A stretch of 64,000 bases of DNA from an uncultured Gammaproteobacteria bacterium (GTDB taxonomy: Bacteria > Pseudomonadota > Gammaproteobacteria > Nitrosococcales > Methylophagaceae): contig CAJIZI010000001.1 of NCBI GenBank assembly GCA_905181885.1, positions 372,001 to 436,000 of the forward strand, in the 5' to 3' direction. How positions within the stretch are numbered: position 1 is the first letter of the stretch; each line of letters opens with the position of its first letter. The position numbers and the translations under genes were made by a program. The notes under the pieces were generated by a model. That model was not told the origin of the DNA and made no database searches. It worked only from the letters and a program-made list of their open reading frames with translations. Shown one piece after another: positions 9,325 to 19,878 of this stretch.

Positions 9325-10338
9325 ATGACGATACGCGTTGCAATTAACGGCTTTGGCCGTATTGGAAAACTCGCATTACGCGCTGGCTGGGGTAACGAAG
9401 AATTAGAATTTATTCATATCAATGAAACTGAAGGTGATGCACATTGCCATGCCCACTTGATTCAATTTGATTCAATTCATGGACGTTGGGGTACTCATAA
9501 AACCATCTCCAGTACAGATAACAGTATCACTATCGATAATCAAACCATTTCGTATAGCCAATCGGCAAATCCTATGGGAGTCGGTTGGGACAAACTCAAT
9601 ATAGACTTAATGATCGAGTGCAGTGGCCAATTTAAAACACAAAAGCAACTGCAGACTTATTTCGATTGTGGTATCAAAAAGATATTGATCTCAGCGCCAG
9701 CACCAGAGCCTGCATTAAATGTCGTCTATGGCGTCAACCATCATCTCTATGACCCTGCACGCCACCAAATTGTCACCGCAGCCTCTTGTACCACTAATTG
9801 CTTAGCACCATTAGTAAAAATAATGCATGAAAATATTGGTATCAAACATGGCTCAATAACCACTATTCATAATATAACCAATAGCCAAACTATTGCAGAC
9901 AAGGGTCATAAAGATCTACGCCGTGCCCGTGCAAGCGGTCAATCTTTAATTCCAACTACTACCAACTCAGCCAAAGCAATCTCAATAATTTTTCCCGAAT
10001 TAACAGGTAAACTCAATGGCCATGCAGTACGAGTGCCTCTACTCAATGGCTCCATTACCGACTTTGTCTTCGAAGCTAAACGTTCGACGGATGTACAAGA
10101 GATTAACCAACTTTTTAGAACTGCTTCCGAATCAACTTTAGTCGATATTCTTGGCTATGAAACACTCCCACTTGTCTCTGCCGATTACACTAATGACCCA
10201 AGATCTGCCATTGTTGATGCCCCATCCACCATGGTGATTAACAACACCCAAGTTAAACTACTTGCTTGGTATGACAATGAGTGGGGGTATGTAAACAGAA
10301 TGATCGATATCGCTAAGATGATAGCTAAATCTTTATAA
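9325..10338 (+). CDS. Arsenate-associated glyceraldehyde-3-phosphate dehydrogenase
   Basis: 337 residues. The Rossmann motif GFGRIG (residues 9-14) and the active-site ASCTTNC with catalytic Cys155 are intact, as are the C-terminal WYDNEWGY residues. In ars operons this GAPDH uses arsenate in place of phosphate to make 1-arseno-3-phosphoglycerate, which ArsJ exports. That role is inferred from position between arsR (20 bases upstream) and arsJ (7 bases downstream). A separate glycolytic GAPDH is expected elsewhere. Confidence 0.92.
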   Translation: MTIRVAINGFGRIGKLALRAGWGNEELEFIHINETEGDAHCHAHLIQFDSIHGRWGTHKTISSTDNSITIDNQTISYSQSANPMGVGWDKLNIDLMIECSGQFKTQKQLQTYFDCGIKKILISAPAPEPALNVVYGVNHHLYDPARHQIVTAASCTTNCLAPLVKIMHENIGIKHGSITTIHNITNSQTIADKGHKDLRRARASGQSLIPTTTNSAKAISIIFPELTGKLNGHAVRVPLLNGSITDFVFEAKRSTDVQEINQLFRTASESTLVDILGYETLPLVSADYTNDPRSAIVDAPSTMVINNTQVKLLAWYDNEWGYVNRMIDIAKMIAKSL

Positions 10339-10345
10339 CAAAAAA

Positions 10346-11557
10346 ATGAGTCCGCTTCGAAATTACTTAGTTATTTCTGGTACATACTGGGCCTTCACAT
10401 TAACGGATGGCGCTCTTCGTATGTTGGTAGTCCTCTATTTCTACCAGCTGGGTTATTCTCCATTATCTATTGCAAGCTTATTTTTATTCTATGAGCTCTT
10501 TGGCATAGTCACTAACCTTCTCGGCGGCTTAGCAGCAACAAGATTCGGACTCAAGTCCACCTTATTAGTCGGGCTGACGTTGCAAATATTTGCTTTACTG
10601 ATGCTAACTGTCCCTACTGAAAACCTCACAGTCCTTTATGTTATGGGTGCACAAGCATTGTCCGGTATCGCCAAAGATCTCAATAAAATGAGTGCAAAAT
10701 CCAGTATTAAACAACTTTTCCCAGTGAATGCTAAAGATAACAAGCTATTCAAGTGGGTCGCCATACTCACCGGCTCTAAAAATATTTTAAAAGGTGTTGG
10801 CTTCTTTTTAGGTGGTTTTTTATTAGCTCATTATGGCTTTCAAACCGCCTTATTCATTCTGGCTTTCAGCTTATTAATTACACTTCTACTAGCGATCCCT
10901 TTACTAGTCTCTAGCCAAACCAAAATTAACCACAAAGCCAAGTTCTCTCAATTATTTTCCAACGATCCTGCCGTAAATTGGTTATCTGCTGCTCGCTTTT
11001 TCTTATTTGGTTCAAGAGACGTTTGGTTTGTCGTAGCCCTACCTGTTTATTTAGTTAGCCAGCTCAATTGGCAGTTTGATCAAGTAGGCAGTTTTTTTGC
11101 CTTCTGGCTTGCTGGGTACGGATTGATGCAAGCCTATGCACCCTGGCTATTACAATACTGTAAACAAACCCGACACTCGACAGATCGCAAAATAACGCAA
11201 CAACTCGCAATAATCTTAGCCCTTATTCCTGCTGGTATGGCTTTAGGCTTGTATTTAAGTTTAGGTACTAATTGGATAATTATAAATGGCTTGGCTCTCT
11301 ATGGTATTATTTTTGCCCTCAATTCAGCTGTCCATTCCTACCTGATTATCGAGTGGTCTGATCACCAAAAAATATCAATGAATGTCGGCTTTTATTACAT
11401 GGCTAATGCAGGGGGGCGTCTAACTGGAACGATCTTGTCAGGGTTAGTTTATCAATACTATGACTTAATTGGCTGCTTGATCATCTCTAGCTTTTTTGTT
11501 GTCTTTACCGTAATCCTTTCGCGACACTTGCCAGCATCCAATTCAATTTCACCTTGA
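10346..11557 (+). CDS. arsJ: ArsJ, major-facilitator exporter of 1-arseno-3-phosphoglycerate
   Basis: 403 residues with about 11-12 hydrophobic helices. The N-terminal segment NYLVISGTYWAFTLTDGALRMLVVLYFYQLGYSP is typical of ArsJ. The pump removes the unstable arseno-phosphoglycerate, which breaks down to arsenate outside the cell. It follows gapdh by 7 bases, completing a known two-gene organoarsenical detoxification module. It ends 15 bases from the convergent ilvD with no terminator visible between. Confidence 0.92.
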   Translation: MSPLRNYLVISGTYWAFTLTDGALRMLVVLYFYQLGYSPLSIASLFLFYELFGIVTNLLGGLAATRFGLKSTLLVGLTLQIFALLMLTVPTENLTVLYVMGAQALSGIAKDLNKMSAKSSIKQLFPVNAKDNKLFKWVAILTGSKNILKGVGFFLGGFLLAHYGFQTALFILAFSLLITLLLAIPLLVSSQTKINHKAKFSQLFSNDPAVNWLSAARFFLFGSRDVWFVVALPVYLVSQLNWQFDQVGSFFAFWLAGYGLMQAYAPWLLQYCKQTRHSTDRKITQQLAIILALIPAGMALGLYLSLGTNWIIINGLALYGIIFALNSAVHSYLIIEWSDHQKISMNVGFYYMANAGGRLTGTILSGLVYQYYDLIGCLIISSFFVVFTVILSRHLPASNSISP

Positions 11558-11572
11558 TGAACAATCAAAATC

Positions 11573-13426
11573 CTACTTCTTGTTCAACTGTTCCAGATCC
11601 CTAACCGCCCCTTTCGAAGCTGAGGTCGTTAACGCAGCATAAGCCTTTAGTGCCAGACTCACTTTGCGCTCTCGTCCAACAGGTTGCCATGCATCATCAC
11701 CTTTCGCTTCCATAGCCGCTCTTCGCACTGCCAATACAATATCGCTAACATCGGCTTTAATCACTCGGTTTGGAATATCAATGATGATAATATCTCCTTC
11801 CTCTATTAAACCTATAGCACCACCTTCTGCTGCTTCTGGGGAGGCATGACCAATGGAAAGGCCTGATGTCCCTCCAGAAAAACGACCATCCGTTAACAAA
11901 GCACAGGCTTTACCCAAGCCTTTAGCTTTTAAATAACTAGTCGGATATAACATTTCTTGCATACCTGGCCCACCTTTAGGCCCTTCATAGCGAATAAGTA
12001 CAACATCACCCTCGATAACTTGATCTGTCAAAATAGCAGTCACAGCTAGATCTTGGGATTCAAAAATACGTGCTGGGCCTGTAAAAGTTAGGTTTGACTC
12101 ATCGACACCCGCCGTTTTAACAATGCAGCCTTCTTCAGCTAAATTACCAAACAATACAGCAAGCCCGCCATCTTGACTGTATGCATGTTCAATATCACGA
12201 ATACACCCATTCTCACGATCTAAATCAAGTTCAGGCCAACGGCAGTCCTGACTAAATGCCACTTGGGTCGGGATACCCGCCGGACCCGCCAAATATCGCA
12301 TTTTTGCGACTTTATTATCACTACGTTTAACATCCCATTTATCCAAAGCCGCTGCCAGACTCTCGCTGTGAACGGTAGGTATATCTGTATGTAATAAACC
12401 ACCTGCTGCTAATTCCCCCAAAATACTCATTACACCACCAGCACGGTGGACATCTTCCATATGATATTCTGGTGTTGCGGGTGCTACTTTGCATAAATTT
12501 GGAATTTTACGCGACATCCGATCAATATCAGACATCTTGAAGTCCACTTCACCTTCATGCGCTGCCGCTAATAAATGCAGAACTGTGTTTGTCGAACCGC
12601 CCATCGCAACATCTAAAGCAATGGCATTTTCAAACGCTTGCTTGTTGGCAATCGATCGCGGCAAGACACTATAGTCATCTTGTTCATAGTGCTGCTTAGT
12701 AATTTTAACGATCTGGCGGCCAGCTTCTAAAAACAACTCTTCACGATCGGCATGGGTTGCCAATAGAGAACCGTTGCCTGGCAGTGATAAACCCAAGGCT
12801 TCCGTTAAGCAATTCATTGAGTTGGCCGTAAACATGCCAGAACATGACCCACACGTTGGACAAGCCGCACGTTCAATTTCGGCTACATCTTCATCACTAA
12901 CACTCTCATCTGCAGCTTGGACCATTGCATCTACTAGGTCTAATTTAACCTCTTTTCCCCCTAATTTTGTTTTTCCTGCTTCCATCGGGCCACCGGAAAC
13001 AAAAATAACTGGGACATTAAGACGTAGAGCCGCCATCAACATACCTGGCGTAATTTTGTCGCAATTAGAAATACACACAATTGCATCAGCACAATGGGCA
13101 TTAACCATATATTCCACTGAGTCTGCGATAATATCTCGTGATGGCAAGCTGTACAACATGCCCCCGTGTCCCATCGCTATACCATCATCGACGGCAATAG
13201 TATTAAACTCTTTTGCTACACCACCTGCCCGCTCAATTTCGCGCGCAACTAGCTGACCAAGGTCTTTTAAGTGAACATGGCCTGGGACAAACTGGGTAAA
13301 GGAATTGGAAATCGCAATAATTGGCTTACTGAAATCATCATCTTTCATCCCAGTCGCTCGCCAAAGTGCTCGTGCACCTGCCATATTGCGGCCGGCGGTC
13401 GATGTTTTAGAACGATATACTGGCAT
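11573..13426 (-). CDS. ilvD: Dihydroxy-acid dehydratase
   Basis: 617 residues, full length. It dehydrates 2,3-dihydroxy-isovalerate and -methylvalerate in valine, isoleucine and leucine synthesis, using an Fe-S cluster and Mg2+. Cluster and metal motifs are present: [31 protein letters not shown] and [14 protein letters not shown]. The ATG has GAGGAA just upstream. It stands alone, with a 118-base gap to the divergent argA. Confidence 0.98.
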   Translation of the reverse strand: MPVYRSKTSTAGRNMAGARALWRATGMKDDDFSKPIIAISNSFTQFVPGHVHLKDLGQLVAREIERAGGVAKEFNTIAVDDGIAMGHGGMLYSLPSRDIIADSVEYMVNAHCADAIVCISNCDKITPGMLMAALRLNVPVIFVSGGPMEAGKTKLGGKEVKLDLVDAMVQAADESVSDEDVAEIERAACPTCGSCSGMFTANSMNCLTEALGLSLPGNGSLLATHADREELFLEAGRQIVKITKQHYEQDDYSVLPRSIANKQAFENAIALDVAMGGSTNTVLHLLAAAHEGEVDFKMSDIDRMSRKIPNLCKVAPATPEYHMEDVHRAGGVMSILGELAAGGLLHTDIPTVHSESLAAALDKWDVKRSDNKVAKMRYLAGPAGIPTQVAFSQDCRWPELDLDRENGCIRDIEHAYSQDGGLAVLFGNLAEEGCIVKTAGVDESNLTFTGPARIFESQDLAVTAILTDQVIEGDVVLIRYEGPKGGPGMQEMLYPTSYLKAKGLGKACALLTDGRFSGGTSGLSIGHASPEAAEGGAIGLIEEGDIIIIDIPNRVIKADVSDIVLAVRRAAMEAKGDDAWQPVGRERKVSLALKAYAALTTSASKGAVRDLEQLNKK

Positions 13427-13544
13427 AGTAATTCCTCAAACTAAATGAAATGATGTTAACCAAAAGGAGCTTTGGTCACATTTAATTCCTCAAATTTTAC
13501 ACGCAACTTTGCAACCTTGCTGAGACTAGGATAAAAAGAGCACT

Positions 13545-14861
13545 ATGAATGACAAAATAAAACCTCCCTTAACGCAATTTATTGCCACAACAACCAGCTG
13601 GTTCCGCCATGCTGCGCCATATATCCACAGCCACCGTGGCGCAACATTTGTTATTTCCGTCGATGGTGAAACAATCGCTTCAAATAATTTCGACAACTTA
13701 ATTAACGATTTAGCGCTATTAAATAGTCTTGGCGTCCGTTTAGTTATTGTTTATGGTGCACGCCACCAAATTGAACAACAGTGCCACCAAAACAATATTC
13801 CCGTCCAATATCATCAAGACCTTCGTGTCACCGACGATGATAGCCTTAAAGTTGCTAAGACTATTATTGGGCAAATTCGTTTAGAAATTGAGGCTAAGCT
13901 ATCGTTTAGTTTACCCCACACACCAATGGCTGATGCACAAATTAGATGCAGTAGTGGTAACTTCGTCACCGCACAGCCAGTAGGCATAATTGAAGGTGTT
14001 GACTTGTGTCACACGGGCCAAGTTCGTCGTATTGATACCAAGGCTATCGAACAACAGCTCGATTTGGGTAATATTGTGTTATTGCCTCCTCTAGGTTACT
14101 CCCCGACTGGGGAAATCTTTAATTTATCGGCCGAAGCTATTGCTACAGCCTGTGCTAGCCAACTTAAAGCCAATAAACTCATCTTTATTGGTGATGCTCA
14201 CTCTGAACTACCTAAAGAAATGACCGTAGTTCAAGCGGAAGATGCCCTTATGGACATAGAGCTCACTAATAGTCACACCCTTCAAGCGGCTGTTGATGCC
14301 TGTGAAGCTGGTGTCAAACGCGTTCATCTGCTTGACCGTGAACAGGATGATGCTTTGTTACAAGAATTATTTAGTCGTGATGGTGCGGGAATATTGATAA
14401 GTGCGATGGCTTTCGAAACCACCCGAATAGCTACAATTAATGATATTGGTGGTATTTTAGATTTGATTCAACCCCTCGAACAAAGCGGCGTATTGGTCAA
14501 GCGTGCTCGTGAAGAACTTGAACTACATATTGAAAATTTTGTAGTAATGGAGCGTGATGGAACTATCCTCGCATGTGCTGCCCTGCATCCTTACCATGAA
14601 CATAAAGTCGGAGAGTTAGCTTGCGTTGCTGTCTCCTCTGATTATCGCGGCTCTCGTAGAGGTGAGCAATTACTTACAGCTATCCAACATCAAGCAATAA
14701 ATTTGAAACTGACCGAACTCTATGTCTTAACGACCCAGGCTACCCATTGGTTTTTAGAACAGGGCTTTGTTGCTGCAGAAATTTCTGATTTACCAGTTGA
14801 GAAACGAACCCTCTATAACTACCAGCGCAATGCCAATGTGCTCATGAAGTCTCTACTCTAG
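13545..14861 (+). CDS. argA: N-acetylglutamate synthase
   Basis: 438 residues. An amino-acid-kinase domain comes first (about 1-290: [40 protein letters not shown]). A GNAT acetyltransferase domain follows (about 295-438: [37 protein letters not shown]). It acetylates glutamate with acetyl-CoA, the first step of arginine synthesis, and the kinase domain usually carries the arginine feedback site. The stop overlaps the rppH stop by 4 bases. Confidence 0.97.
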   Translation: MNDKIKPPLTQFIATTTSWFRHAAPYIHSHRGATFVISVDGETIASNNFDNLINDLALLNSLGVRLVIVYGARHQIEQQCHQNNIPVQYHQDLRVTDDDSLKVAKTIIGQIRLEIEAKLSFSLPHTPMADAQIRCSSGNFVTAQPVGIIEGVDLCHTGQVRRIDTKAIEQQLDLGNIVLLPPLGYSPTGEIFNLSAEAIATACASQLKANKLIFIGDAHSELPKEMTVVQAEDALMDIELTNSHTLQAAVDACEAGVKRVHLLDREQDDALLQELFSRDGAGILISAMAFETTRIATINDIGGILDLIQPLEQSGVLVKRAREELELHIENFVVMERDGTILACAALHPYHEHKVGELACVAVSSDYRGSRRGEQLLTAIQHQAINLKLTELYVLTTQATHWFLEQGFVAAEISDLPVEKRTLYNYQRNANVLMKSLL

Positions 14862-15367
14862 CTTTTTACAATGCCTTCGACTCGCTTTTTATATTCTGGG
14901 AATAACAGCGGTGCCAACTCATGCAAGGCTTTTTCATAGACTCGTCGCTTAAAAAATACAATTTCTTTCGTAGGTGTCCAGTAATTTACCCAACGCCAAT
15001 CATCAAACTCTGGCTTTTCATACTGGTCCAACTTAACGTCTTCCTCTTTACCAATAAACCGCAATAAAAACCAACGCTGCTTTTGGCCTATGCATAAAGG
15101 TTTGTTACCGAAGCGTAGGTACCTTTTAGGTAAGCGATATCGTAACCAACCAGTTGTTTCCCCTAACATTTCAACATGCTGCTGTTCTAAACCTACTTCT
15201 TCCATTAATTCGCGATAAACTGCCTGTTCAGGTGTTTCATTGACTTTAATGCCTCCTTGCGGAAACTGCCACGAGTCATGACGTGCTCGTTGCGCCCACA
15301 GCACCTGGTTCTGTTCGTTACACAGAATAATCCCTACGTTTGGTCTAAAACCGTCTTTATCAATCAC
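14858..15367 (-). CDS. rppH: RNA pyrophosphohydrolase
   Basis: 169 residues. The protein starts [17 protein letters not shown] and carries a complete Nudix box ([22 protein letters not shown], about residues 38-59) with the metal-binding REXXEE. RppH removes pyrophosphate from 5' triphosphate mRNA ends and so triggers RNase E decay. It begins with GTG at 15365-15367; no upstream in-frame start gives a better fit to the family. Confidence 0.96.
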   Translation of the reverse strand: MIDKDGFRPNVGIILCNEQNQVLWAQRARHDSWQFPQGGIKVNETPEQAVYRELMEEVGLEQQHVEMLGETTGWLRYRLPKRYLRFGNKPLCIGQKQRWFLLRFIGKEEDVKLDQYEKPEFDDWRWVNYWTPTKEIVFFKRRVYEKALHELAPLLFPEYKKRVEGIVKS

Positions 15368-15517
15368 GAGTCAGGTCTCTCGTTATTGAACTAGCGTACT
15401 AGCTAATAACGTGATAATTTTTCAATAAGGATAAGATTAGACAATGCATCCAACGGATGCAAACCAATTTGGCTTACAATAACAAGCTAATTTCCTTTCA
15501 CAACAAGAAAAAATGAC

Positions 15518-16171
15518 ATGGCACTAGCAATCTTTGATTTAGATAATACATTGTTAGGTGGTGACAGTGACTACCTTTGGGGTGAATACCTAGTTGAAAA
15601 AAAACTAGTCAATACTGTGAATTATCAGCGTACTAACCAATTTTTTTATGAGCAGTACGTAGCCGGTAGTATGGATATTTTTGAGTTTTCCGCCTTTCAA
15701 TTTAAGCCGCTGGCGGATAATTCTATAATCACATTAGAACAATGGCGTGAAGATTACCTGATCAAGAAAATAGAACCTATTATTTTAGTTCAAGCCTTAG
15801 CTCTAATTGAAAAGCACCGACAACAAAATGACACCTTAATGATTATTACTGCTACAAATAGCTTCATCACCGCACCTATTGCTAATAAATTAGGCATTCC
15901 CAACCTGATAGCAACTGAGCCTGAAATTGTTGATGGTCACTTTACTGGTAAAGTAAGTGGCTGCCCCTCATACCAGCAAGGTAAGGTCACCCGTCTAAAA
16001 GCTTGGCTCAAAGATACTCAACATTCTTTAGATGGGAGTTATTTTTATAGCGATTCTCATAACGATCTACCACTTTTAGAACTAGTGGAATACCCCTTCG
16101 CAGTCGACCCTGATCCTGAACTCAAGGCAATTGCACAAGAACGGAACTGGCCTGTTATAAGTCTGAGGTAA
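15518..16171 (+). CDS. HAD-superfamily IB phosphatase
   Basis: 217 residues. HAD motif I is FDLDNTLLGGDSD (residues 5-17), with the nucleophile and general-acid aspartates. Motif II is ITATNSF, the motif III lysine is in QGKVTRLKAW, and motif IV is SDSHNDLPLL. The helical cap between motifs I and II is the subfamily IB type (phosphoserine phosphatase/SerB-like, TIGR01490). The substrate is not evident; phosphoserine, histidinol phosphate and other small phosphomonoesters are possible. It lies upstream of gatB with a 101-base gap. Confidence 0.88.
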   Translation: MALAIFDLDNTLLGGDSDYLWGEYLVEKKLVNTVNYQRTNQFFYEQYVAGSMDIFEFSAFQFKPLADNSIITLEQWREDYLIKKIEPIILVQALALIEKHRQQNDTLMIITATNSFITAPIANKLGIPNLIATEPEIVDGHFTGKVSGCPSYQQGKVTRLKAWLKDTQHSLDGSYFYSDSHNDLPLLELVEYPFAVDPDPELKAIAQERNWPVISLR

Positions 16172-16272
16172 TAAAGCTTTTCCCAATCTCATCAATCCAA
16201 CATTTTTAATAGAGCTAAACAACAATAATTGATACAATTCCAGCTCTGTTAACATTAAGATCAGGCCATAAA

Positions 16273-17715
16273 ATGGAATGGGAAGTAGTTATCGGGCTAG
16301 AAATACACGCCCAACTCGCCACTAAAAGTAAAATTTTTTCCAGTGCAGCCACTACTTACGGCGCGGCTCCAAATACCCAAGCTTGTGCTGTTGACATAGG
16401 ATTGCCTGGGGTTTTACCTGTCCTAAATCAAGAAGCTGTCAAAATGGCTATCAAGTTTGGTTTGGCAATCGATGCTAAATTAACTGAAAGGTCCATTTTT
16501 TCCCGCAAAAACTACTTCTACCCAGACTCACCAAAGGGATATCAAATCAGTCAGTTTGAACTGCCAATTGTGGGAACAGGCCAATTAGCTATTGAATTAG
16601 AAGATGGAACAGAAAAAATCATCGGTGTCACTCGAGCCCATCTTGAAGAAGATGCCGGTAAATCAATGCATGAAGACTTTCATGGGCAAACAGGTATAGA
16701 TTTAAATCGTTGTGGAACTCCGCTACTAGAAATAGTCTCTGAGCCTGATATGCGCTCTGCAAAAGAAGCCGTCGCCTACATGAAGAAAATTCATTCATTA
16801 GTGCGCTACATTCAAATATGTGACGGCAATATGCAAGAAGGCTCCTTTCGCTGTGATGCTAATGTGTCTGTTCGACCTGCCGGTCAAAAAACCTTAGGTA
16901 CTCGTTCAGAACTAAAAAATATTAACTCTTTCCGTAATGTCGAGCGTGCTATTAATATCGAGGTAGAGCGTCAAATAGAATTAATAGAAGATGGAGGTAG
17001 CGTTGTACAAGAAACACGCCTGTATGACGCAGATAAAAATGAAACACGCTCTATGCGAAGTAAGGAAGAAGCTAACGATTACCGCTACTTTCCAGACCCT
17101 GACTTGTTACCACTCGTACTTGACCAAAAAATGATTGAGGAAGTAAGGGCAAGCATGCCTGAGCTACCCAAAGAGAAACGAGACCGTTTTATAGCAACTC
17201 TAGGCTTATCACTCTATGACGCATCAGTACTTACGAGTAGTCGAGAAATGGCTGATTATTTTGAAGCCGTGTTGGCATCAGCGAACAATAATGACTCAAA
17301 ATCTTGTGCCAACTGGGTTACAGTCGAATTATCTGGCGCGCTGAACAAGGCTGGCCTTGAAATTGATCAGTCACCAGTTACCGCTGAACAATTGGGTGGC
17401 CTTCTCGCTCGAATAAGTGATAACACCATTTCAGGGAAAATCGCAAAGAAGATCTTCGAAGTTTTATGGGCAGGTGAAGGAGATGATGTCGATAGTATTA
17501 TCGAAGATAAAGGACTGAGACAAGTCACGGACATTAATGCGCTCGGTACCCTTATCGATGAAGTAATAGCTAATAATCCTGCACAGTTAGAACAGTACCT
17601 TGCAGGTAAAGAACAGCTCTTAGGTTTCTTCGTTGGTCAAGTAATGCAAGCTTCAAAAGGTAAAGCTAATCCAGCTCAAGTCAATGACCTGCTAAAGGCT
17701 AAGTTAAGTCGCTAA
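16273..17715 (+). CDS. gatB: Asp/Glu-tRNA amidotransferase subunit B
   Basis: 480 residues, full length. It begins [21 protein letters not shown], carries the [16 protein letters not shown] and HLEEDAGKS motifs and the zinc/Mg region [16 protein letters not shown], and ends in a YqeY-like tail domain. GatB phosphorylates Glu- or Asp-tRNA and passes ammonia from GatA to form Gln- or Asn-tRNA. The partners gatC and gatA, often just upstream, are not in this window; a HAD phosphatase is upstream instead. Confidence 0.97.
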   Translation: MEWEVVIGLEIHAQLATKSKIFSSAATTYGAAPNTQACAVDIGLPGVLPVLNQEAVKMAIKFGLAIDAKLTERSIFSRKNYFYPDSPKGYQISQFELPIVGTGQLAIELEDGTEKIIGVTRAHLEEDAGKSMHEDFHGQTGIDLNRCGTPLLEIVSEPDMRSAKEAVAYMKKIHSLVRYIQICDGNMQEGSFRCDANVSVRPAGQKTLGTRSELKNINSFRNVERAINIEVERQIELIEDGGSVVQETRLYDADKNETRSMRSKEEANDYRYFPDPDLLPLVLDQKMIEEVRASMPELPKEKRDRFIATLGLSLYDASVLTSSREMADYFEAVLASANNNDSKSCANWVTVELSGALNKAGLEIDQSPVTAEQLGGLLARISDNTISGKIAKKIFEVLWAGEGDDVDSIIEDKGLRQVTDINALGTLIDEVIANNPAQLEQYLAGKEQLLGFFVGQVMQASKGKANPAQVNDLLKAKLSR

Positions 17716-17770
17716 CCTAAGTCAAGAACCAGAAAAACGCGAGAATATTAAATCAACCTCTTATTTCTAT

Positions 17771-19057
17771 CTAATTAGTTAGCGCTGCAATTTCTCTAGC
17801 AGCTGCTAGTAAAGCCAACCTCGCTATAACTCCATAGGCGTAAAAACGATTGGGTTCAGCATCCGGAGTTTCTTGCTTATTGGGAGTTGTGCAGGACTGT
17901 GCAAATGCCAAAGGCTCAAAATGCATACCAGGAGCATTTAAATTCTCATTTTCACCCCTACCTGTATGCACACGATAAAAACCTCCGACCACAAAACGGT
18001 CTATCATATAAACAACAGGCTCAGCCACGGCATTCTCAGCACCAATAGTTTCAAAAGTGTAAACCCCTTCTTGAACTAGCACATTTTCAACAACTAACCC
18101 TTCTTTACTCGATGCCATTTTAGTCCGTTGCTTACGATTTAAGCTCTCTATTTCTTCAGCACTTTTCACCATCATGACTCCCATACCATAGGTACCGGAA
18201 TCAGACTTCACAACTACAAAAGGCTCTTTATCAATGCCATATTCATCATATTTCAGTTGCACCGCAGCTAATAATTTAGACACGTTCTTAGTCAAACATT
18301 CCGTACCCTCTCGCTCTTTAAAGTTAACCTTGCCACATTGCAGTGACATTGGCGATACTAGCCAAGGATCAATTCCAATTTGTTCAGCAAATAGTTCTGC
18401 CACCGACTGATAATGATTAAAATGATCTGATTTTTTCCGAGTCGACCAACCTGCTGCTAATGGTGGTGACAACTGCTGGTCTAAACCCTCTAGAATTGAA
18501 GGCCGTCCAGCTGACAAGTCATTGTTCAACAAAACTAGGCAAGGTGAATAGTCGCCCAAAGCCACACGCTCACCAACACGATCCAAAGGTTCTAATAAAC
18601 ACTTATTACCTGACGGTAAATCAACCATAGTTGCTTCCGCTAAGTCGTCTCGAATGCTCCCAATTCGCGCTTCAATACCGGCTTGTTCGAAAATACTTCT
18701 CAGCATTTCTAGGCTTTCTAAATAAAACAAATTCCGTGTGTGATTTTCCGCCACAATCAATACTTTTTTTGCCTGAGGACAAGTCCGCTCGACTGCTGCT
18801 TGCACCGCCTGTATACACAAAGGCATGAACGCCGGGTTCAGGTTATTAAACCCAGCAGGAAAAAGATTAGTATCGACAGGCGCTAACTTGAAGCCGGAAT
18901 TTCGTAAATCAACAGAAGCATAAAAGGGTGCGGGTGTCTCTAACCATTGCTGACGTAACCAGGTTTCTACTTGGGTTTGGTGTTGTAATAAATGCGCTTC
19001 GAGTTGAAGAAGCGGGCCCTGCAAAGAGGTTGTGAGGTTTGGCACGCCAAAAGTCAT
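17771..19057 (-). CDS. gshA: Glutamate--cysteine ligase (proteobacterial TIGR02049 type)
   Basis: 428 residues of the short gamma-glutamylcysteine synthetase class found in Acidithiobacillus and many gammaproteobacteria, distinct from E. coli GshA. Recognisable stretches are FYASVDLRNSGFKLAPVDTNLFPAGFNNL (about residues 45-73), KKVLIVAENHTRN and VVKSDSGTYGMGVM with its ATP-binding glycines. It makes the first intermediate of glutathione. In relatives gshA or gshB often borders the pil-chp genes, and here pilI starts 228 bases away on the other strand. Confidence 0.92.
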   Translation of the reverse strand: MTFGVPNLTTSLQGPLLQLEAHLLQHQTQVETWLRQQWLETPAPFYASVDLRNSGFKLAPVDTNLFPAGFNNLNPAFMPLCIQAVQAAVERTCPQAKKVLIVAENHTRNLFYLESLEMLRSIFEQAGIEARIGSIRDDLAEATMVDLPSGNKCLLEPLDRVGERVALGDYSPCLVLLNNDLSAGRPSILEGLDQQLSPPLAAGWSTRKKSDHFNHYQSVAELFAEQIGIDPWLVSPMSLQCGKVNFKEREGTECLTKNVSKLLAAVQLKYDEYGIDKEPFVVVKSDSGTYGMGVMMVKSAEEIESLNRKQRTKMASSKEGLVVENVLVQEGVYTFETIGAENAVAEPVVYMIDRFVVGGFYRVHTGRGENENLNAPGMHFEPLAFAQSCTTPNKQETPDAEPNRFYAYGVIARLALLAAAREIAALTN

Positions 19058-19284
19058 TTAGTAAAGCCTTGTAATCAATTAGAGAGCACTTTAACACCAG
19101 CAACATAGAAATCAACACGCAACTTTAACCAGCATCGCTATTTATTCTCTATTTTCGTATGTAATCAGCCCATATGGCAAGAATAAGTTTCGGTATATCT
19201 CACTAGCTTGATAATTAAAAATAGGTTACCTTCATAACTAGATTTGCTAATTAAACTAATCTCATGATGGTATGTTAACTAGCT

Positions 19285-19860
19285 GTGATTGATAACCTAA
19301 CTAAACCCCCTACTTTAAAAGGCGCGACCATTCAGAATCCTATCCAGCTTCTTAGAGACATAGATCAACAAATTCAACAAGGTATTACCAGAGTATCAAA
19401 GCAAGCTAGTCACACAGATGCCTGGTCTGCAATAGATTTTAAAATGGCTCAAGTCAATTATTTAGTACCCATAAAAGAAGTACTTGAAGTACTCCTTGTG
19501 CCTAGCCAAATAACAGTAGTGCCAAAATCAAAAGCTTGGGTCTATGGAATGTCTAACCTCCGCGGCGAATTATTACCCATTTTTGACTTGAAGTGTTTCT
19601 TCTTTGGTCAAATATCCAATACCAACAGCCGTAGTCGAATTTTAGTCATAAATCACCTCGACTTATATTTTGGCTTACTTATTGATGAAGTCTCTTGCCT
19701 TAAACATTTTCAGGAGCAGCCCAAGCAAGACCTGCAACAAGAAGGTAGTCTACTTTCAAACTACCTAAGTGGTAGTATTGGCCAAAAAGAAGTCTCTTGG
19801 GATATATTTAGTCTCCAAAAACTAATCAGTGACCCACGGTTTCTAAATGCCGCCAAGTAA
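19285..19860 (+). CDS. pilI: CheW-like adaptor PilI of the Pil-Chp system
   Basis: 191 residues with a CheW domain over about 48-185: VNYLVPIKEVLEVL, VYGMSNLRGELLPIFDLKCF and the LRG contact loop. PilI couples the receptor PilJ to the ChpA kinase, which controls type IV pilus extension and twitching. The start is GTG. It comes 18 bases before pilJ. The response regulators pilG and pilH that normally precede pilI are missing; the 228-base gap to gshA cannot hold them. Since chpA is broken, this adaptor probably has no working partner. Confidence 0.85.
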   Translation: MIDNLTKPPTLKGATIQNPIQLLRDIDQQIQQGITRVSKQASHTDAWSAIDFKMAQVNYLVPIKEVLEVLLVPSQITVVPKSKAWVYGMSNLRGELLPIFDLKCFFFGQISNTNSRSRILVINHLDLYFGLLIDEVSCLKHFQEQPKQDLQQEGSLLSNYLSGSIGQKEVSWDIFSLQKLISDPRFLNAAK

Positions 19861-19878
19861 TATTAAAGTTCTAGGATA

